A stretch of DNA of 64,000 nt from positions 13,007 to 77,006 of the forward strand of contig QLIY01000159.1 in the NCBI GenBank assembly GCA_003260075.1. Reading direction: 5' to 3'. The DNA is from Phallusia mammillata (taxonomy: Eukaryota; Chordata; Ascidiacea; Phlebobranchia; Ascidiidae). Below are positions 22,601-37,241 of this stretch, in pieces. Position 1 is the stretch's first letter; every line of letters begins with the position of its first letter. The notes beneath the pieces were generated by a model, which had not been told where the DNA came from, searched no databases, and saw only the letters and a program-made list of their open reading frames with translations. Both the position numbers and the translations under genes were made by a program.

Positions 22601-25600
22601 TGTTTAAAAACTTTGTTGTATACTTAATTTCACAAAAACCACCAAACATCTCATACTGCGGCAAAATTCGTAGGTTTTTTTGTTTTCGGAAAATGCTTGG
22701 CGTGCTTTGCTACTATTGGTCGAAGCTGCTCGGATCAAGTACTTGCGAAACTTAATATGGTACACCTGCCGCACCGAGTGTGTATATCCGCTTGGTGGAT
22801 GCCGTTCACTTGGTGTCCGACTGCAGTGATTGTGCATTCCACCTCAATGATTGACATCCTAATGTAAAAAAAAGAAAAATATTGACATCCTAATGTGGTA
22901 TGGGATACAAATGACCGCATGATCTTAAAATATATGGGTTATACTGATGGACATATGGACAATATTAATTCTGATGATACAATTTGACAATTTCACGCAA
23001 TATCACAGATCAGCGGCGTTTTGTCGACATAATTTAATTTTCGTTTCTCAGCCTCGCGCCTGCGTGACTTGTTTGGTCGTGCTTCTCTGCGCAACACTGG
23101 TGGCCTATTATACGCGAATATTGGCATCGAAATGGTACAATATCAGTTTGAATGGAAAGTTATCGTGGATCAGAGACATTTCACGTAACATGCTCTTGTA
23201 ATTGCGTTTAGGACTTCGGGCTTTGTTTTTTAAGTTATAAGTAATCATTGATTTGTATAGCAAGTCTATGACTCACTATTTAAAGCTACAGAGCAAACAA
23301 GTCTGCACATTTCGACCAAATTGGGAACAAACGAATTTTCAATGAACAGAATAAACGAGCGAACTCAACAAAACTTACTCGCTATTGACTGTCGCTTTTC
23401 GCAACGTCAGTTTGCCCTTTCCTGCTGAATTATTATTTAGCAAAGGCGTACACCGTGTTACATTGATGTCGATACAGTTACGCGTAAAATTGATTGTTAG
23501 ATTGTAACACTAAGCTTTTTCGTTTGGATTAACGTTAGCGAAATCAAGCTACAAACTTTACAAATTCCTTAGTTTCAGTTAGCAAGCGCGTGTTTCATCG
23601 AGGGCCTTTGATCTTTGATTGATCGCACGTTCTTGACAGTTGGTCTCTTTTTGTATTGCCACAACAATTTTCTGTGTTTGCCAAGCAAATACGTGCATTC
23701 GGAGCAAAATTCTAGCAGTTGTGTAATTTGTGGACAAAGGCATTAAAAGCGTGCATACAAATTCCAACCAATATCCTTTTTGTTGTTAACAGCTATATTG
23801 TTGGATACAAGAACAGCACTGTCCGACTTGGGATGGACCATGTCTCCAGGATCAGAGGTGAGTTGTCGATTTAAAATCAGTTGTCTTTAAATTAGGCAGC
23901 ATTTTTTTGAAGAGAACAGGACTTTGCAGAACTAAAATTAACCAATGCCAATTGCAGTCCGATCTATCTTCACAGCTGCCACGGCACTGCTTATATTTCC
24001 ACGTAAATCCCGTAAAAGGATTTTTGAGCACAGAACTGCGAGCTCACGCTTCCCCGCCAAACGAGCGGTTCTGCTTCGTTGCAAGAACGGTTTCCTTTGT
24101 TGTGACGCGAACTTACGATTCGTGCGCCTGCGCACCTTGATTCTGTCCTAAGTGTGTCAGAACGATAAGGGAAGACCACAAACCACAAAAACTAATACTT
24201 CACTCTGGCCTAATCGCCAGAGACAGGGTGCTAAGATCTAAGGTATAGCATGCAACGCATTTTTCCTCGTAATTTCCGCAATTTTGGTATGGTTTTGATG
24301 GATTTTATTTGATTAATGCGGATTTTACTGGCGCACCCTATCGGCTTGATGGCTATGGTCATTAGAAATTGTGATAAATTACGCCTGTGTAGTATGCAAC
24401 TGCTACTCGTCGCCTCATCGACCTTGTAATGGTTCTATCAAGTTAATGACGTGTGCAAGAAACAGCGCAGGGAATACTTGACGGTTTCTTTGACCGATCG
24501 AACTTTGACGGCGCCGTTTCTAGGCTTAATGGAAAAGGTGGAACGATTGACGATCAACAGACAGCAAGAAGCAGAGCGAAGAAACATATGTTTAACCCGC
24601 TTCAAGGGGCCCCGTTCAGTTCACATAGGGCAATCGATTTACTGATACTGCTTCACTACATTTGGCGATAACACTACACCCGGCGAGTTTTTTTTTTGAA
24701 TTCTCATGGGTGGGCGTTTGGTCACTTAAGAATGTCATTCAGCCTTTGTGAGCGTGTAGAGGGAAAACGTCCCCCTCTTTGGTATGATTTCGTCAAACTG
24801 ACGTACATTCATAAGTTTATCAGCAAAAATGTGAAGTTAGCGTGCGACTTACACGTCAATAAATCACTGCTGTCGTGCGAATGTTAACTTTGATTTTTGC
24901 AAAGATAAGAAAGTAAATTGGAAGTAAGAATGTAAATAAGAGTTCAAACGTACAATGGCTTCCATAAACTGCTTTTATCGGTCACATACAATTTGTCGCG
25001 CTCAAAGAAGCCATCAGTTGAAATCAAATCCTGCCCCCAAACACGCAAACTGCGGTCGCTGTCCATTCAACAAACGTAATTAAAATGGATTTTATTTCGA
25101 CAGCAAATTTTGTCCAGTGTCGGTGCCGCTTAAAGTGTAACGTAGTCATCGATTTTTCTGCGAATTCTATGTGAGTCATGTTAATAGAAAAAAATACTTT
25201 TGTTGAATGTATGAAAATCTGAATTGACCCTCAAAATCCTAACACTACACAAACTGGGCAAGAGTGTTTAGTTCGTCAAGGATAGAAAAGGATTTTTAGG
25301 AATGTTCTTGTCAAGTGCCCTTCGTAATTAGTTTCGGAAAAGTGCCATTGAAGTATGTTTAAGGCTCCCTCAGCTACTTAACATGGCGACTCAAAGGTTC
25401 TTGGACATAAAATGCTCCGGTGCCTAAAACAATCCAAGGTCCAATTACACAAACAGTCTGATACATTTGCTTAGTTTCAACATGAAATAGAATTTTCATG
25501 GTAGAAACCTTATTTCAGTGGCAAGAAATGACCAGCCCTGATGCTCAGGGCAATGAGCGACGAATGAACATGGTATGTCAAATTACCAAACCGAACCAGG

Positions 25601-28600
25601 ACAACTGGCTGAGGACAGATTACATCGCAGCCGAAGGAGCTCGTCGCGTATACGTCGAAGTGAAATTCACAATTCGGTTTGTTGTTCGTTTTGATTTTGA
25701 TGCGGTGTTTGATTTGGGCATGGTGACTTTAAACATGCGTTCATAGATCGTGCGAAGATGTACCGAACGTCGCTACTTGTAAAGAAACCTTCAACTTGTA
25801 TTACTATGAAACTGATCGGGATGAAGCCACCTCGACTTTTCCTCCATGGAGGGAAGGAGCTTATACCAAGGTGTGCATCTCGTTTACAAGGATTTTAAGC
25901 TTTTGTATCAGCTCCATATGATTTATTTACATACCTGTGTTACATGCTCAAAGAGGCACATAATAAAATTATTGCTGTATTGACAAACCCGATGGCTGTG
26001 CTGTCAACCTCCACACCCCTGTGATAACAAATGTTGGTAGGTGGTTATCTGTCATACACGCTCCGAACGATGCTGAGCCGGCAAGCGGTGTTTTCTTACA
26101 GTTTGTTACCGCCCGATAGTTTTGCTAACTTTGGCGCTTCGTCACCCGTAACAAGAAGATTTCCAGGATTTACAGCGTTGCTAAGTGCGTCGAGCTGAGA
26201 AATCGTTTGAACGTTTGAATCGTCTAAATCTGTTAGAAACTTGCGCCCTTTCGCAGTGCTTTAGTTGCCCATCCACAAGATACCTGCATGACTAATGGGA
26301 TTAGTTGGTAGCTGTACAAAGCAAAGTTATCGATTTCCATTTCACATTTGCTTGCAACGCAACTGGACTAACAAATGTGACAGTAGTACCAGATCAAATG
26401 CGAAGTAACTAGATTACGCGTCTGACAAGCGTCGATTGATTTGGAGGTACTTCATAGTGTTTGTTGTTGCTACAAAACCAGCTTCTTCGGCGTCAGGTAT
26501 TGCGTTTCACCACTAACCTTTCACATACAATTCCATAAGATGTTTTTCACCACAGCAGCATTCGTCTTATAATTATCATTCCGTCAGGTAAACTGATTAG
26601 TGATGACATAAAATCTTAATCATGTCCTGGGAAAATACAAATTGACTTACCAAGGAAAAAAACGTTTCATAACCGTTTACAAACATTTTACGTTCATCTC
26701 AGGTCGATACTATAGCAGCCGACCAAAGATTTTCACCAGGGTCAGACGACAGTAACTTCGAAACTCGTCATATCGGACCCATTACAAAGAATGGGCTATA
26801 TTTAGCCTTTCAGGTAAATATTTGTAACGAAAAGCTAAATCTCAGATTTCCGATTGTGTTCCAATACCCACATTAACCTCTAAACCCGGATCCGAGCAAG
26901 ACGAGTAAACAAAGCAGGTTGCACGTTTTCGTAATGGACGTCCGATAATACTAGATCCCCCTTCCGACAAATATCCAACTTCTATGTGATTACAGAATTT
27001 ACGGTTGCCTGCACGATTTACTCTAAAACAAAGCTACCACATCCTTGTTGGTCGTGGAGAAAAGCATGTTGTGTAATACAAGTTATCCATTATGCAGGAT
27101 ACAGGTGCTTGCGTGGCGCTCATGTACATACGGGTTTATTATAAATACTGCGAGGAATCAATTAGCAACCTTGCCGTCTTTGGACGAACCACAGCCGGAT
27201 CCGAGATGACGTCACTAGTGGACACTACTGGAACCTGCGTGAAAAATGCAGTACCGGTAAGAAAAATCTCTTTCCTAAATAAGTTTTCAAAGGTCTTTTA
27301 TTCGAGCTCATAACGCCTTTTTCCACGTTCAATTCGTCTCTACATCATGTGGAAAAAATGGGCAAAATTATTTGCATAAAATGTTTGCTGTAGTGTGTTT
27401 TGTGATCAAGTCTTACAGGGCTTTGTAATAACGTTTGCGGTTAAGGACACGATAGTTCACATGTTTTATGAACATTATAGGTGTTAAGAAAGTCTAATTT
27501 CCACCAAGGTGGTAATTTTGTTTCAAAAGTCTGATGGACATAAATCCGAAGGAAATTCCATTTAGATTAAAAAGCCGTTGTCTGCAAATAGAACTTTGTG
27601 GTTTGAGTGTGACAGGCGGAACCCTGAATATAAACTTCGATTGAATTAAAATTCTTTCACCAATTTATAATCGATTTAATACAATCCATTTGCGAAATTT
27701 TAAAATGGAATACGAATTATTCGAATGCAGACGAACGGAATGCAACCAACACTTTACTGCAACGGGGAAGGAGATTGGATGGTTCCTTCTGGAACTTGTA
27801 CTTGCGACCAAGGATATCAAGTTAACGCCGATACGACCAAGTGTACAGGTATTACTGCTTTGTAACTTGTGCAGGCAAATTTAATTTTGCTCCCAGATTT
27901 GAATATAGGCAGGTAGAATGTCGAAAACTGCTTTGCTGGTCGATACTTAATAACCTTGTTTGCACGTTCATTTATCGGGACTTGATTAAGCTGGATTGCC
28001 GCCCTCCAAATCCTTGGTTGCAGCTAGTTAGGGCCGGCGTGTAAGCTATTAACGTCCCAACCCATTGGCGTGTATGCTCTGCATTGCAACAAACGCTACC
28101 ATTATCTGCGTGTGGCTCGCAGAAAGCTTTCACGTTGGCGATTGATGCTACTTGATGCAAGGACCAGTTTGGGGTTGCAGGCGGTTCGGATTCTCAAGCG
28201 CTCTTGTGTGCTCCGATAAGACGCGGCTCTTGTTAATTCTTTTCGTCTTCTCTGTCCGCCAGGCCTCATTGCTTTGCTCAATGGTGATTTATTACCCAAA
28301 ACACAATTAAGTCGCCTGGGCTCCATAGTGTGAGCGTCTTGAAGTGAATACAATGCCGCGCGGCTGTCATGGTCGATTGCCCGTCATTCAGTGGACACGG
28401 TGACCGGGCGATAAGCAGCACGCCTCCACTAAGCTTCTAATGTTTGATTAATAGCCCCTTGGCAGCGCCAGATCGCTGCAGATTAGATCGAATCGCATCG
28501 GGTTACCGTGTAGAGTGCTTGTCTGTTTCTTTCTGTAAATGTTTTTTGGCAATGCATTGGTTGCTATTTAAGGCAAATACCTTAGAGTTTATTGAGCGAA

Positions 28601-31600
28601 ACTTAGAAAGCTGATTACAAATGCAATTAATTAATTAATTAGATTCTTTCATATTCAGGTCGCCTCCTGCAAATGATTTACCAACACACATGTTTGCACC
28701 ATGCCACCTTCAGAGTCTAGGATTTAATCGTCGAATTACTCAAAAATCGTGACATGTGACGTTTGCTTTTAATCCTTATATTTAACCACTTGTCTGTTTG
28801 GGAACAAACTTATTAGCATGGCGTACCTCACTGTAAGTTCCGATGTCTGTTTTAATAAGCATTAAAATCCGGTGTATTTAAGCCAAATCCTGTTGTTAAA
28901 CTACACGGAGGAATTCTGAATACACCGAATTCGCAGTTTGTAGACTTTAACCTGCGCTTTTCTCTTGACCGTCTAGTTTTTGATTAAATTTAGGTGTTTT
29001 GCGTGTTGTTAACAACTGTCCGACATTTGAGTGTGAATTCTTAGCCATGTGACTGAGATCCTAAGTGGCCCGGTACACGGATCAGATAGTTCCTCGCGTT
29101 CTTTCGTCGCCTAATTCTTCCAAAACACGGTTACTTGCGCCAAGCAGCGACAGGCAACCACTAATGTGTTATTAATATGTTGTTTGTATACATAAACGGT
29201 TGCTTCTAATGAACGGATTAGTTCATGGAGAATGTCCACCTGACAGAAGCAGATATTCTGTTAGGTTTTCAGTTAATATCAATCACTCATAGAATAGGAC
29301 CTTCCAACAGTATTTCGGTCATTTTAAACCAATATGTTTTAAAGCCTAGCATCTTTTATAAAACTACACGAAACTTTATTGCCCGTTTTGTCTTTATTAG
29401 GGTAGTGACTTTTGCTATATGTTTGAAACATTAAGTGCAGTGAAACGCAAAATAAAGCAAGGCTGATTTGAATGATGCAGAGCTTTTATTGCAGACGTCC
29501 AAAATTCACAGATTTGACAACGACACTTTGTCGCGCCTTTCCAAATCCGAGTAAAAATCTGTTCCGGCCACCCATCAAATTTTCCTCCAAGTTCGTCAAC
29601 TTAATCTTATTAGCACTTACGTATGACTTATTTCCCAAACAGCTGAAATCGCATTTTGTTAATTACAGTTTAAACGTTGGTGTAACCGCCGCGTCCTAAA
29701 CAGAACCTAATTTGAACATATCGATTCACGACTGTCAGATATCGTTTGTTGCGCATATAGGATAGTTTTGACATCGATTAATACGAAGTCGTGTATGGCA
29801 TTAATGAACTTCTCATCACAGTTGCATGTCTCGTGTAGCATGGAGACGTTTCGAAATTGCTGCACACAAACCGAGTAATAAAGCTTCTCTATCCAATGCA
29901 ATCCATCAAATTCAATTTAAACAATCGATCCCGCATTCTCGTCACACCGCCCGACGTGTTATTGTGAAAGTCCTTGTTTTGTTTGTGTTAATTTTCTTAT
30001 GTTCGCCTCTCATATCAGTATTGGTTGCCTATTGTTTACGACAGCGAGCTGGTTGGACGTGTACAACTGACCCCAAGTGACCTGCTGACCGGGTCAACGC
30101 TCTCTGCGAGATCTGCGATACGGTTGTTTGTTTGTAAATTATTCGTTAGTTATCCGTTTTGCCCAGTCACTTTTTATTACCTTTCCAGTGGTAACTTGCT
30201 GAACTTGTTTTTGTTAATGTTATTGCTGCAAACTTAATTTCAAGCCAGTAGACCATTTGGGCAATGTTAGAAATGGCTTTATTAAATAATTAATCAACCG
30301 CAATTCTTGCTGATAATTTACCTTTACGTCAATCAGGTTTCACCTCCTAACCTACCAGGGACCATCGAATCCACGTAAATCCTTTAATACGTCAATTTGT
30401 GCTTCCCTTGGGCTATTAATGACCCAAACACTAGAGCGGCTATAAATGACCCAAACGTGTATGTAAGGGTAATTTTTGGGACAATGCATTCTCGTACTTT
30501 GCCGAAATTAATTTTCCAAGCAATTATTTTACGATGGCTTCGGGATTTTGATAGTTCATGACTTAATTTGACGACAGAGCGTAACGGCTGCGAGGGCAAA
30601 AGTCGTACATGTACGTGTGCATTCATGTGTGGAATTGTTAAGGGGATACACATTGTTTGTTTGGCTTAAGTACTGCGGTTGACATACGGCAATCTTGCAA
30701 AAACTGATTGTATGATTCATAGCTGCTTGGAAGCTAAAAAATACTGTTTTCGGAGTTGATTTTCATTTTGTGATGGTGGCAGTTTTCAGTCACAATACTT
30801 TCTCACCTGTGCGTTCCCCATTTTTAGATGTAATCGAATGCGTTCAGCAATTAACCGCGATTTATAACACTTGGCTAAAAAACTGGGGATGGTCAAAGTT
30901 GCACTTTATTGTAAACCCCGGCACTTGGCCCCGCGGTGAGAAACTTGCGGTAAATCTTTATTACGGTGATCGCGTTTCAGGCCTGCTGCATTCACCAGAC
31001 CCCAACTGCTGGATACATTTCAACTAGTCGTGCGCTGTTAAACCTGTACAATCGGGGGCTGTCAGCGCCTGTTTTAACCCCGAGTTTGAAGCATCGGTTG
31101 TTCGGAAAAAGGCTCCTGCGTGGCAAATTAAACACTTTTGTTTTTGGTCGTTAGCTCTGAATGGCCCCGTCCACTTTGGAGCTTGTTTTCTGCCCATTAA
31201 CTTTGCGTGCGCAGCAGGAGTCTGTTATATCCCGATAATCCCACAGAACAATCTTTTCTAAAAGCCGCGGTGTCTGCAAAACTTTGAATTTTTTCTTGCG
31301 TAAAAAATGGGCTTGGAGATTACGTTGGTGAAGTGGAAAGAAACGAGCGTACTTTCAAACAAATGAAAATAAATCACTCCAAATGTCAGACAACAACTGC
31401 CATAAAACGTTGTTGGGCTGGAAGAGGATTAAATCCGCTAAACAGTAAATTTAGCCTTGTGCTGTGCCAATAACAAAAATGTAGAGCAAATTTTACGTGT
31501 TTCCATTTCCCTCCAAAACCCCACCGATCAATGTAATGTTTGTTTGTCCTGTCACAGTTGTTCGAACTTGCGGAAATGAGGGTATTACCACTTGTAGTTG

Positions 31601-34600
31601 AATAATCACTAATTATTTGGGGCTGAGGTAATTTTTTTAAATGCATGCTTGATTTAACGCCTAATGCTATTACATTTGCACTGAAAAAAGTCAAGTGAAT
31701 TTGTTTTTGGCTGCAAGTTTTTATTTCAGCCTTCTTATCGTTTTCTCTTTTGCTTTCACAGCTTGTTCCCCTGGATACTTCAAATCGAGCGTGGCAAACA
31801 GCGATTGTGAGCGCTGCCCTGCTTTTAGTTCGACCCGCGGACGAGCGTCGACTTTCTGCCGCTGCACGTACGGTTATTTTCGGCCTCCCACCGACGGCGT
31901 GGACAAAGCTTGTACAAGTGAGTGAATATGCATTTACCGGCAAAGCCACCATAATTGGATTACACCATTCGGTTTTCAACTAGCACTTCGCATCCCGGCT
32001 CGCCGAGAGGCTTTAAGAACAAGCGTTTCCTTTGAATTAGACTTGGACTGAGTTTGAACACCAACCACTTGCGTTGACGACTCATTGCCCAGTTAACATA
32101 CCGGAATGAAGTATTTTTGGCGCCGGTCGTAGTTTATTTTAGGAAGTGCTTTATGTTTGGATGTTTTGCCGACAGCAACGCCGTACCATATGGACCATTT
32201 TCAGGTGCCTAACCGGATTTGTCAAGTGTATGTAACAAAATTGTCACTGGCACTATGCAATATTTCGCTGAATGTAGTAATATTGTTGGACAGCATTGGG
32301 TCATCGCGCGTTTTTGTGAAAGTGTGTAATCTGCTATAAGGAACTGTCTGATTTAAATACTATACAAGGAACTGCACTGCACAGACAACTGTTGTCTTGC
32401 TCGTTCAACAAATATTTAAAATTTCACCAGTTCATCAAGGTTCCGACGGGCCACGGTCGTTTGCCGTGAATAAACTTCCACGCGGCTCGTCGTAGTCAAA
32501 ACATGCCTCTCGTGCCAAATAAGGTTGTGTTGGGGGTGATGCACGTAAGTCGAGCCCCGCTCCAGTTCTGTTGTGTTGCGGAGATCGAAATGCCAGTAGA
32601 CCGCAAAGATTTCAACGAGCTTCGATCCTGAATGTCGAGATATGTTGGGTCAGCTGGGTTTTCGCGTGCCAGCTTACTTTCTCTCCCTATTTCCTTACGA
32701 ATAACTGTTACCGCGGTGACTAAATATTGACCCTGTCCGTCACAGTCAAAGATTGTTAGGTTGGCGACCAGGTGGGCATGGTGATTTCATTGCGGTATCA
32801 ATGCATAGCATTTCAGCAACCGAGTAACCTGCAGTCGTCTAGGATATTTTGTCGAAGAAATCCAACTCCTCTTTTTACAAGCTACCGTGCGGTTTCTCTG
32901 GCAATTGTCCGTCCGTGTTTGAATGTTGAGTGCTGCTTCCGCTGGTGCTTGAGGCCTTTTGGAACAAGACAAAACCTTTCGTGACATGCCATTCCTACTA
33001 GTAGCGTGGAAATGGCTGGTGACCTTGCTGGGTGTCACAACACATTTTTAACTTGCAAGGAAGCGCGTGTTGACTTTTTGGTCGCAAAAGTCAACAAACC
33101 GTAACGAAAGGATGTTTCAATCGACAGTTGTAAATTAACTTCTGGTGCTCGTTTAGATCCGGTCGCATTCACGTCCACTGCCTGTCGGCGTCGTTGGTTC
33201 AAAGACAGGTTTAAGGTACTTCACACTTGTGCGTGGTTTAAATGCGTCTGGAAAGTTTAACACTTCTTAATTTAAACCGGTTTTGTCCTAACTCTTTCAC
33301 CACAGTCTGCTTCCCACACCTGTCAAGAGCAATGTTACAAAACCGCAAACCTGTACGTTCGTTTAATCACAACTGTATAAATGTCACGCGAAATTATATT
33401 TCCTGTTGTCGGACAACTTAGCCGGAACTATATACCTGTTATATTTTGTGGTCATAAAGCTATTTTTAGACCCGAAGCTTGTTTTGCAAAATCAGTCATC
33501 GCCCTCGAACTCCTGAAACTGGCAGCGTGGCCAAACCAGGATTTGCTGAAAAAACTTTAACGCAGCGTCGCGCTTTGATTTCGAACACCGGAGAGGCAAT
33601 GTTCGCTGCTGTTCGTCGTATGCGATCGGTCAGGATCGAGTGACCCGATTGACCAGCAGCAAGTTTCCATCTGCGGGTCGTTTGTTTTAATTTGCGCAGT
33701 GCTTGCATGGCAAATCCCGCCACTTGAGCCGACGATCGTATGTTGATATTTTGCCATGCGCTTCTGGCAAAAAGACCACTGGAATTCGGTTCGGTTCTCT
33801 GCGCGACAGACGAGGTAAAATGCGCGCCACAAAGTTCCCAAAACAATGGAGGTAATACAACGCTTGCCTTCCAGTGTACAAAATGGGATTTGCTGATGCG
33901 TGTAATCCTGCTTGGTGCATTTTTACGTGTAAGGGTACAGTTTTATTGCATCTATCAGATGAATGTATCAAACGATGTGCAGTTAAACCACGTATAAGCT
34001 ATCCCAAACAGTTTCCCTATTTTGGTAAACTTGTGTTGGCTGGGAATAAGGTTGATATACACCTCACTGGCCACACCAGATAAACAAACCTTGAGTGCAG
34101 GGCTACAACGACGCCTCTTTGTCCAGTTCCTTTGTTTGTACGCTGCAAATTGACCACATCGCACCGGACCAGCCAGTTCGTAAACTTCCAATCGCCCAGC
34201 CTGACCCCGTCAGTATTGCCGCATATCACCCCTTCACTGTTTGCCATCCACGCCAATTCTGAGGCTTAATGGATCGGCAAATAGCGATCCTGCAAATCTA
34301 TCTGGGTTGCGACCTTATTTGATACATTTACGTCGCACTGTTTACGTTGGATTACGACGATCTGACGCGCAAGTGTCACTGAAACTGATATCCAGCTCCT
34401 AAACCAATTTTGCTTTGCCAACTGTAGGCGATAAAAAACAGTTAAACAGAACTTAATCGTTGCCACTGAGATATGTTTGTATTTGTTTTTGTTGACTTAC
34501 GTTATTTTCGGTTTTGGCTCAGGAAAACAACGCTATTAAAATTATAGCCTATCCGTTCACAAAATTCTTGTTATCTCTTCCTTATAGGCTTTTATACTGA

Positions 34601-37166
34601 CAAAATTTATAGCGGATACTTATTTCCCGTTTTGAAAATGTTATTACTTTATAACCATGTTGTGAGTTCAGATTTGTAATTTTGCTTTTCAGTGCCTGCT
34701 TCTAAACCTCGAAACCTATATTCTGTTGTTAATAAAACATCGGTTCATCTTTATTGGGAAAGACCACAGAATGATGGCGGGAGGAGTGAGCTGTGGTACA
34801 GGTAAGATTATACTCTACTTAAAACAGTTCTGTTGCAAATCAGTGAGATAAGTGAACTAAAGAAATCAAACATATATGTTTAACGTGTATTCGCGTTGTA
34901 AGATATAAATCTTTTTTAAATATCTTGTTGGGAATGCAAAGTAAGATACACATTGCAGTAAGGCCTTTCATACAGTCATGTGTCAGCCATATTGCTACAC
35001 AAACGATCGCGTCTTTCAATCGTTTTTCTCGAGGAATTCAATTGCTGGTGGTTAATTACACCTCACACGCGCCAGGTCCGATCGGAAACATCGGCTTAAA
35101 TGAAAAGTATTGATAAGTTCCATGTGAAAATCACGTGTCTACGTCCTGTCCCGCCCTCTCGACCAACCTATGATTGCTGGTCAGACTTGTAATTCGCTTC
35201 GTGAGTTGTATGTTTGATTGTTAATTGACTGGCCCAGAACGGTTCAACATGGGCGTTTTAGACTATTTGAATTTAAATGGCAAGGTTTGCAAATTTTTCT
35301 TCACCTTCGCCTGTGTATTCTATTATAAGTACAACCCTCGCACTGGTAGTTTAATGTAACCCGGCACCGAGCATCAACCAAGTGGCGAAGTTAACGACCT
35401 GTCACGTTAGTGCTGTAAAAGCCAGTCAAAATAACATGGTCGCAGAGCAGTAAAATTATGGAATGCGACCAGTGTCTGGTTTCAAAGACCGCTTTCGCTA
35501 GAAACAACATTCACCCCTTAAGGGTATTAAGTCCTTTCAAAAATAAAATTGAAAATTTCCTTAAACATTAAGTGTCTCAATTTCAACTAAAATTAAAATT
35601 GCAAATAGCATTTAGTTTACACAGCTTTCACAAACTGGTAACTTTACATGTTAGAAGTAGCATTGCAATCTAAGGCAACGTGTGTGCACATCACAGTATC
35701 ACGACAATCTTTGATGTGTGCAAAAGATATGACATGCATAACACAGAATATATCCGTATCTACAACAGCCCACGGCAAAACGTTCGTGTACGATGGAAGA
35801 AACGCTTGTCGTGCTCGGCCGAATTCGACTTAACGCTTGCTTAACTTGTCAAGCACACTGTTTTTGACGGGCGCAAACGCCACAACATCTGCCGCAGTCA
35901 AATACAGATTGATTGTACGACTGATTGTAAGCCTGCAATAGCGTAATCCCATAATGTGCTCCGCCTTGCTAATGCGCTGCTTGTGCCAGCTTGTGAGAAC
36001 GAACCATCTTGCAGCAGGTGATAATAGCAAAGACGCCCGACGGGTGGTCTATACCCATCAAACCTCTCACATTAGGTGGCAAAGCTTGAAGTGTGAGCTC
36101 ACATAATGTAGGAATGTTAAATTCCAAATAAACTATATACGCGGTGGATGACATCTCATAGACGAATACGTTTATCCCAGACCAAAATTCCGGCTTGAAT
36201 ATAATCCCCCAAACGCCCAGGCTGTTTATTGCGCGTACTTAATGCAGCGTTGATCGTTACACACCTGTCAATCATAGTTACAGCGCGTAATGGAGTTGTT
36301 ATGCAACATCTGGAGATGCCAGCGTTCCAGATTCACAGAATATTGGTCTAAAATTTTGAGGACCGAAAATGACAAATGCATGCTTTTTTAAATACATTTC
36401 AGCATCCAATGCTTTCAATGCCAGCTTGGTTTTGTGGCCTGTGCCCCATGTTCTAACCAGGTTCATTACGACCCCTCACCAGAAAAACTCATTCAAACGG
36501 AAATTGCAATCAAGTCTCTGAGCTCCTATGCATTTTACAAGTTCCAGGTAAAAGTTTATGCACATTTGGTGACATCAAAATAAGTTATTACACTTTTCTG
36601 TTGCAACATGTACACTCAAGTATATATGCTCTTGGTTTGGTTACCTTTTAAATATCTAAAATTTGAGATTGGCCTATACCAGAGTTAGTCAAACATGAAG
36701 GGATTCATATAAATATTCGACCACGAGATGACTTAAAAAACTATTGTTCTATCTATACTGTTTTCATTATGAGAATTATTTTCACTGAATCAGTGATAAA
36801 TTCCACTAAGGCGAAAACGACCTGAAAAGGTCATGAAACACTGACCTAGAGATGTTTAAGTATCGTGGACGAATTCGCTTGAAATCCCGTAAATTTAATC
36901 CCATTTTGTGTCAATTCTGCGAACAATCAAAGAGTGAAGGATTTATGAGTTTATGGGTTAGTTTCAATTATGTTGCCTTGCTCCATGACTTTGTTTGTAT
37001 TCTTTAAATTCTTTAAATTCATATCTTTCTAAATTTGCTACATAACAAGAAAATTAACCCAACTACCCTGGATAACACAGCTGGTAACTGGACTTAATCT
37101 AGTTTTCGTGCATGCTGTCGAATTTTGGCTTTTTAGAATAGCCGTTATCGCATTGCCGCCATATCT

Positions 37167-37241
<75 letters not shown>

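Noticed and set aside
31386-31979. 197-codon open frame on the minus strand, the longest in the window
   Set aside because: It runs antisense through exon 8 of Eph B, shows no domain or codon pattern of its own, and is explained by the absence of stops opposite a Cys-rich exon.
33496-33997. Cluster of overlapping 85-116 aa frames on both strands
   Set aside because: Lies inside intron 8 of Eph B. The frames overlap each other in conflicting phases and none has a recognisable motif.
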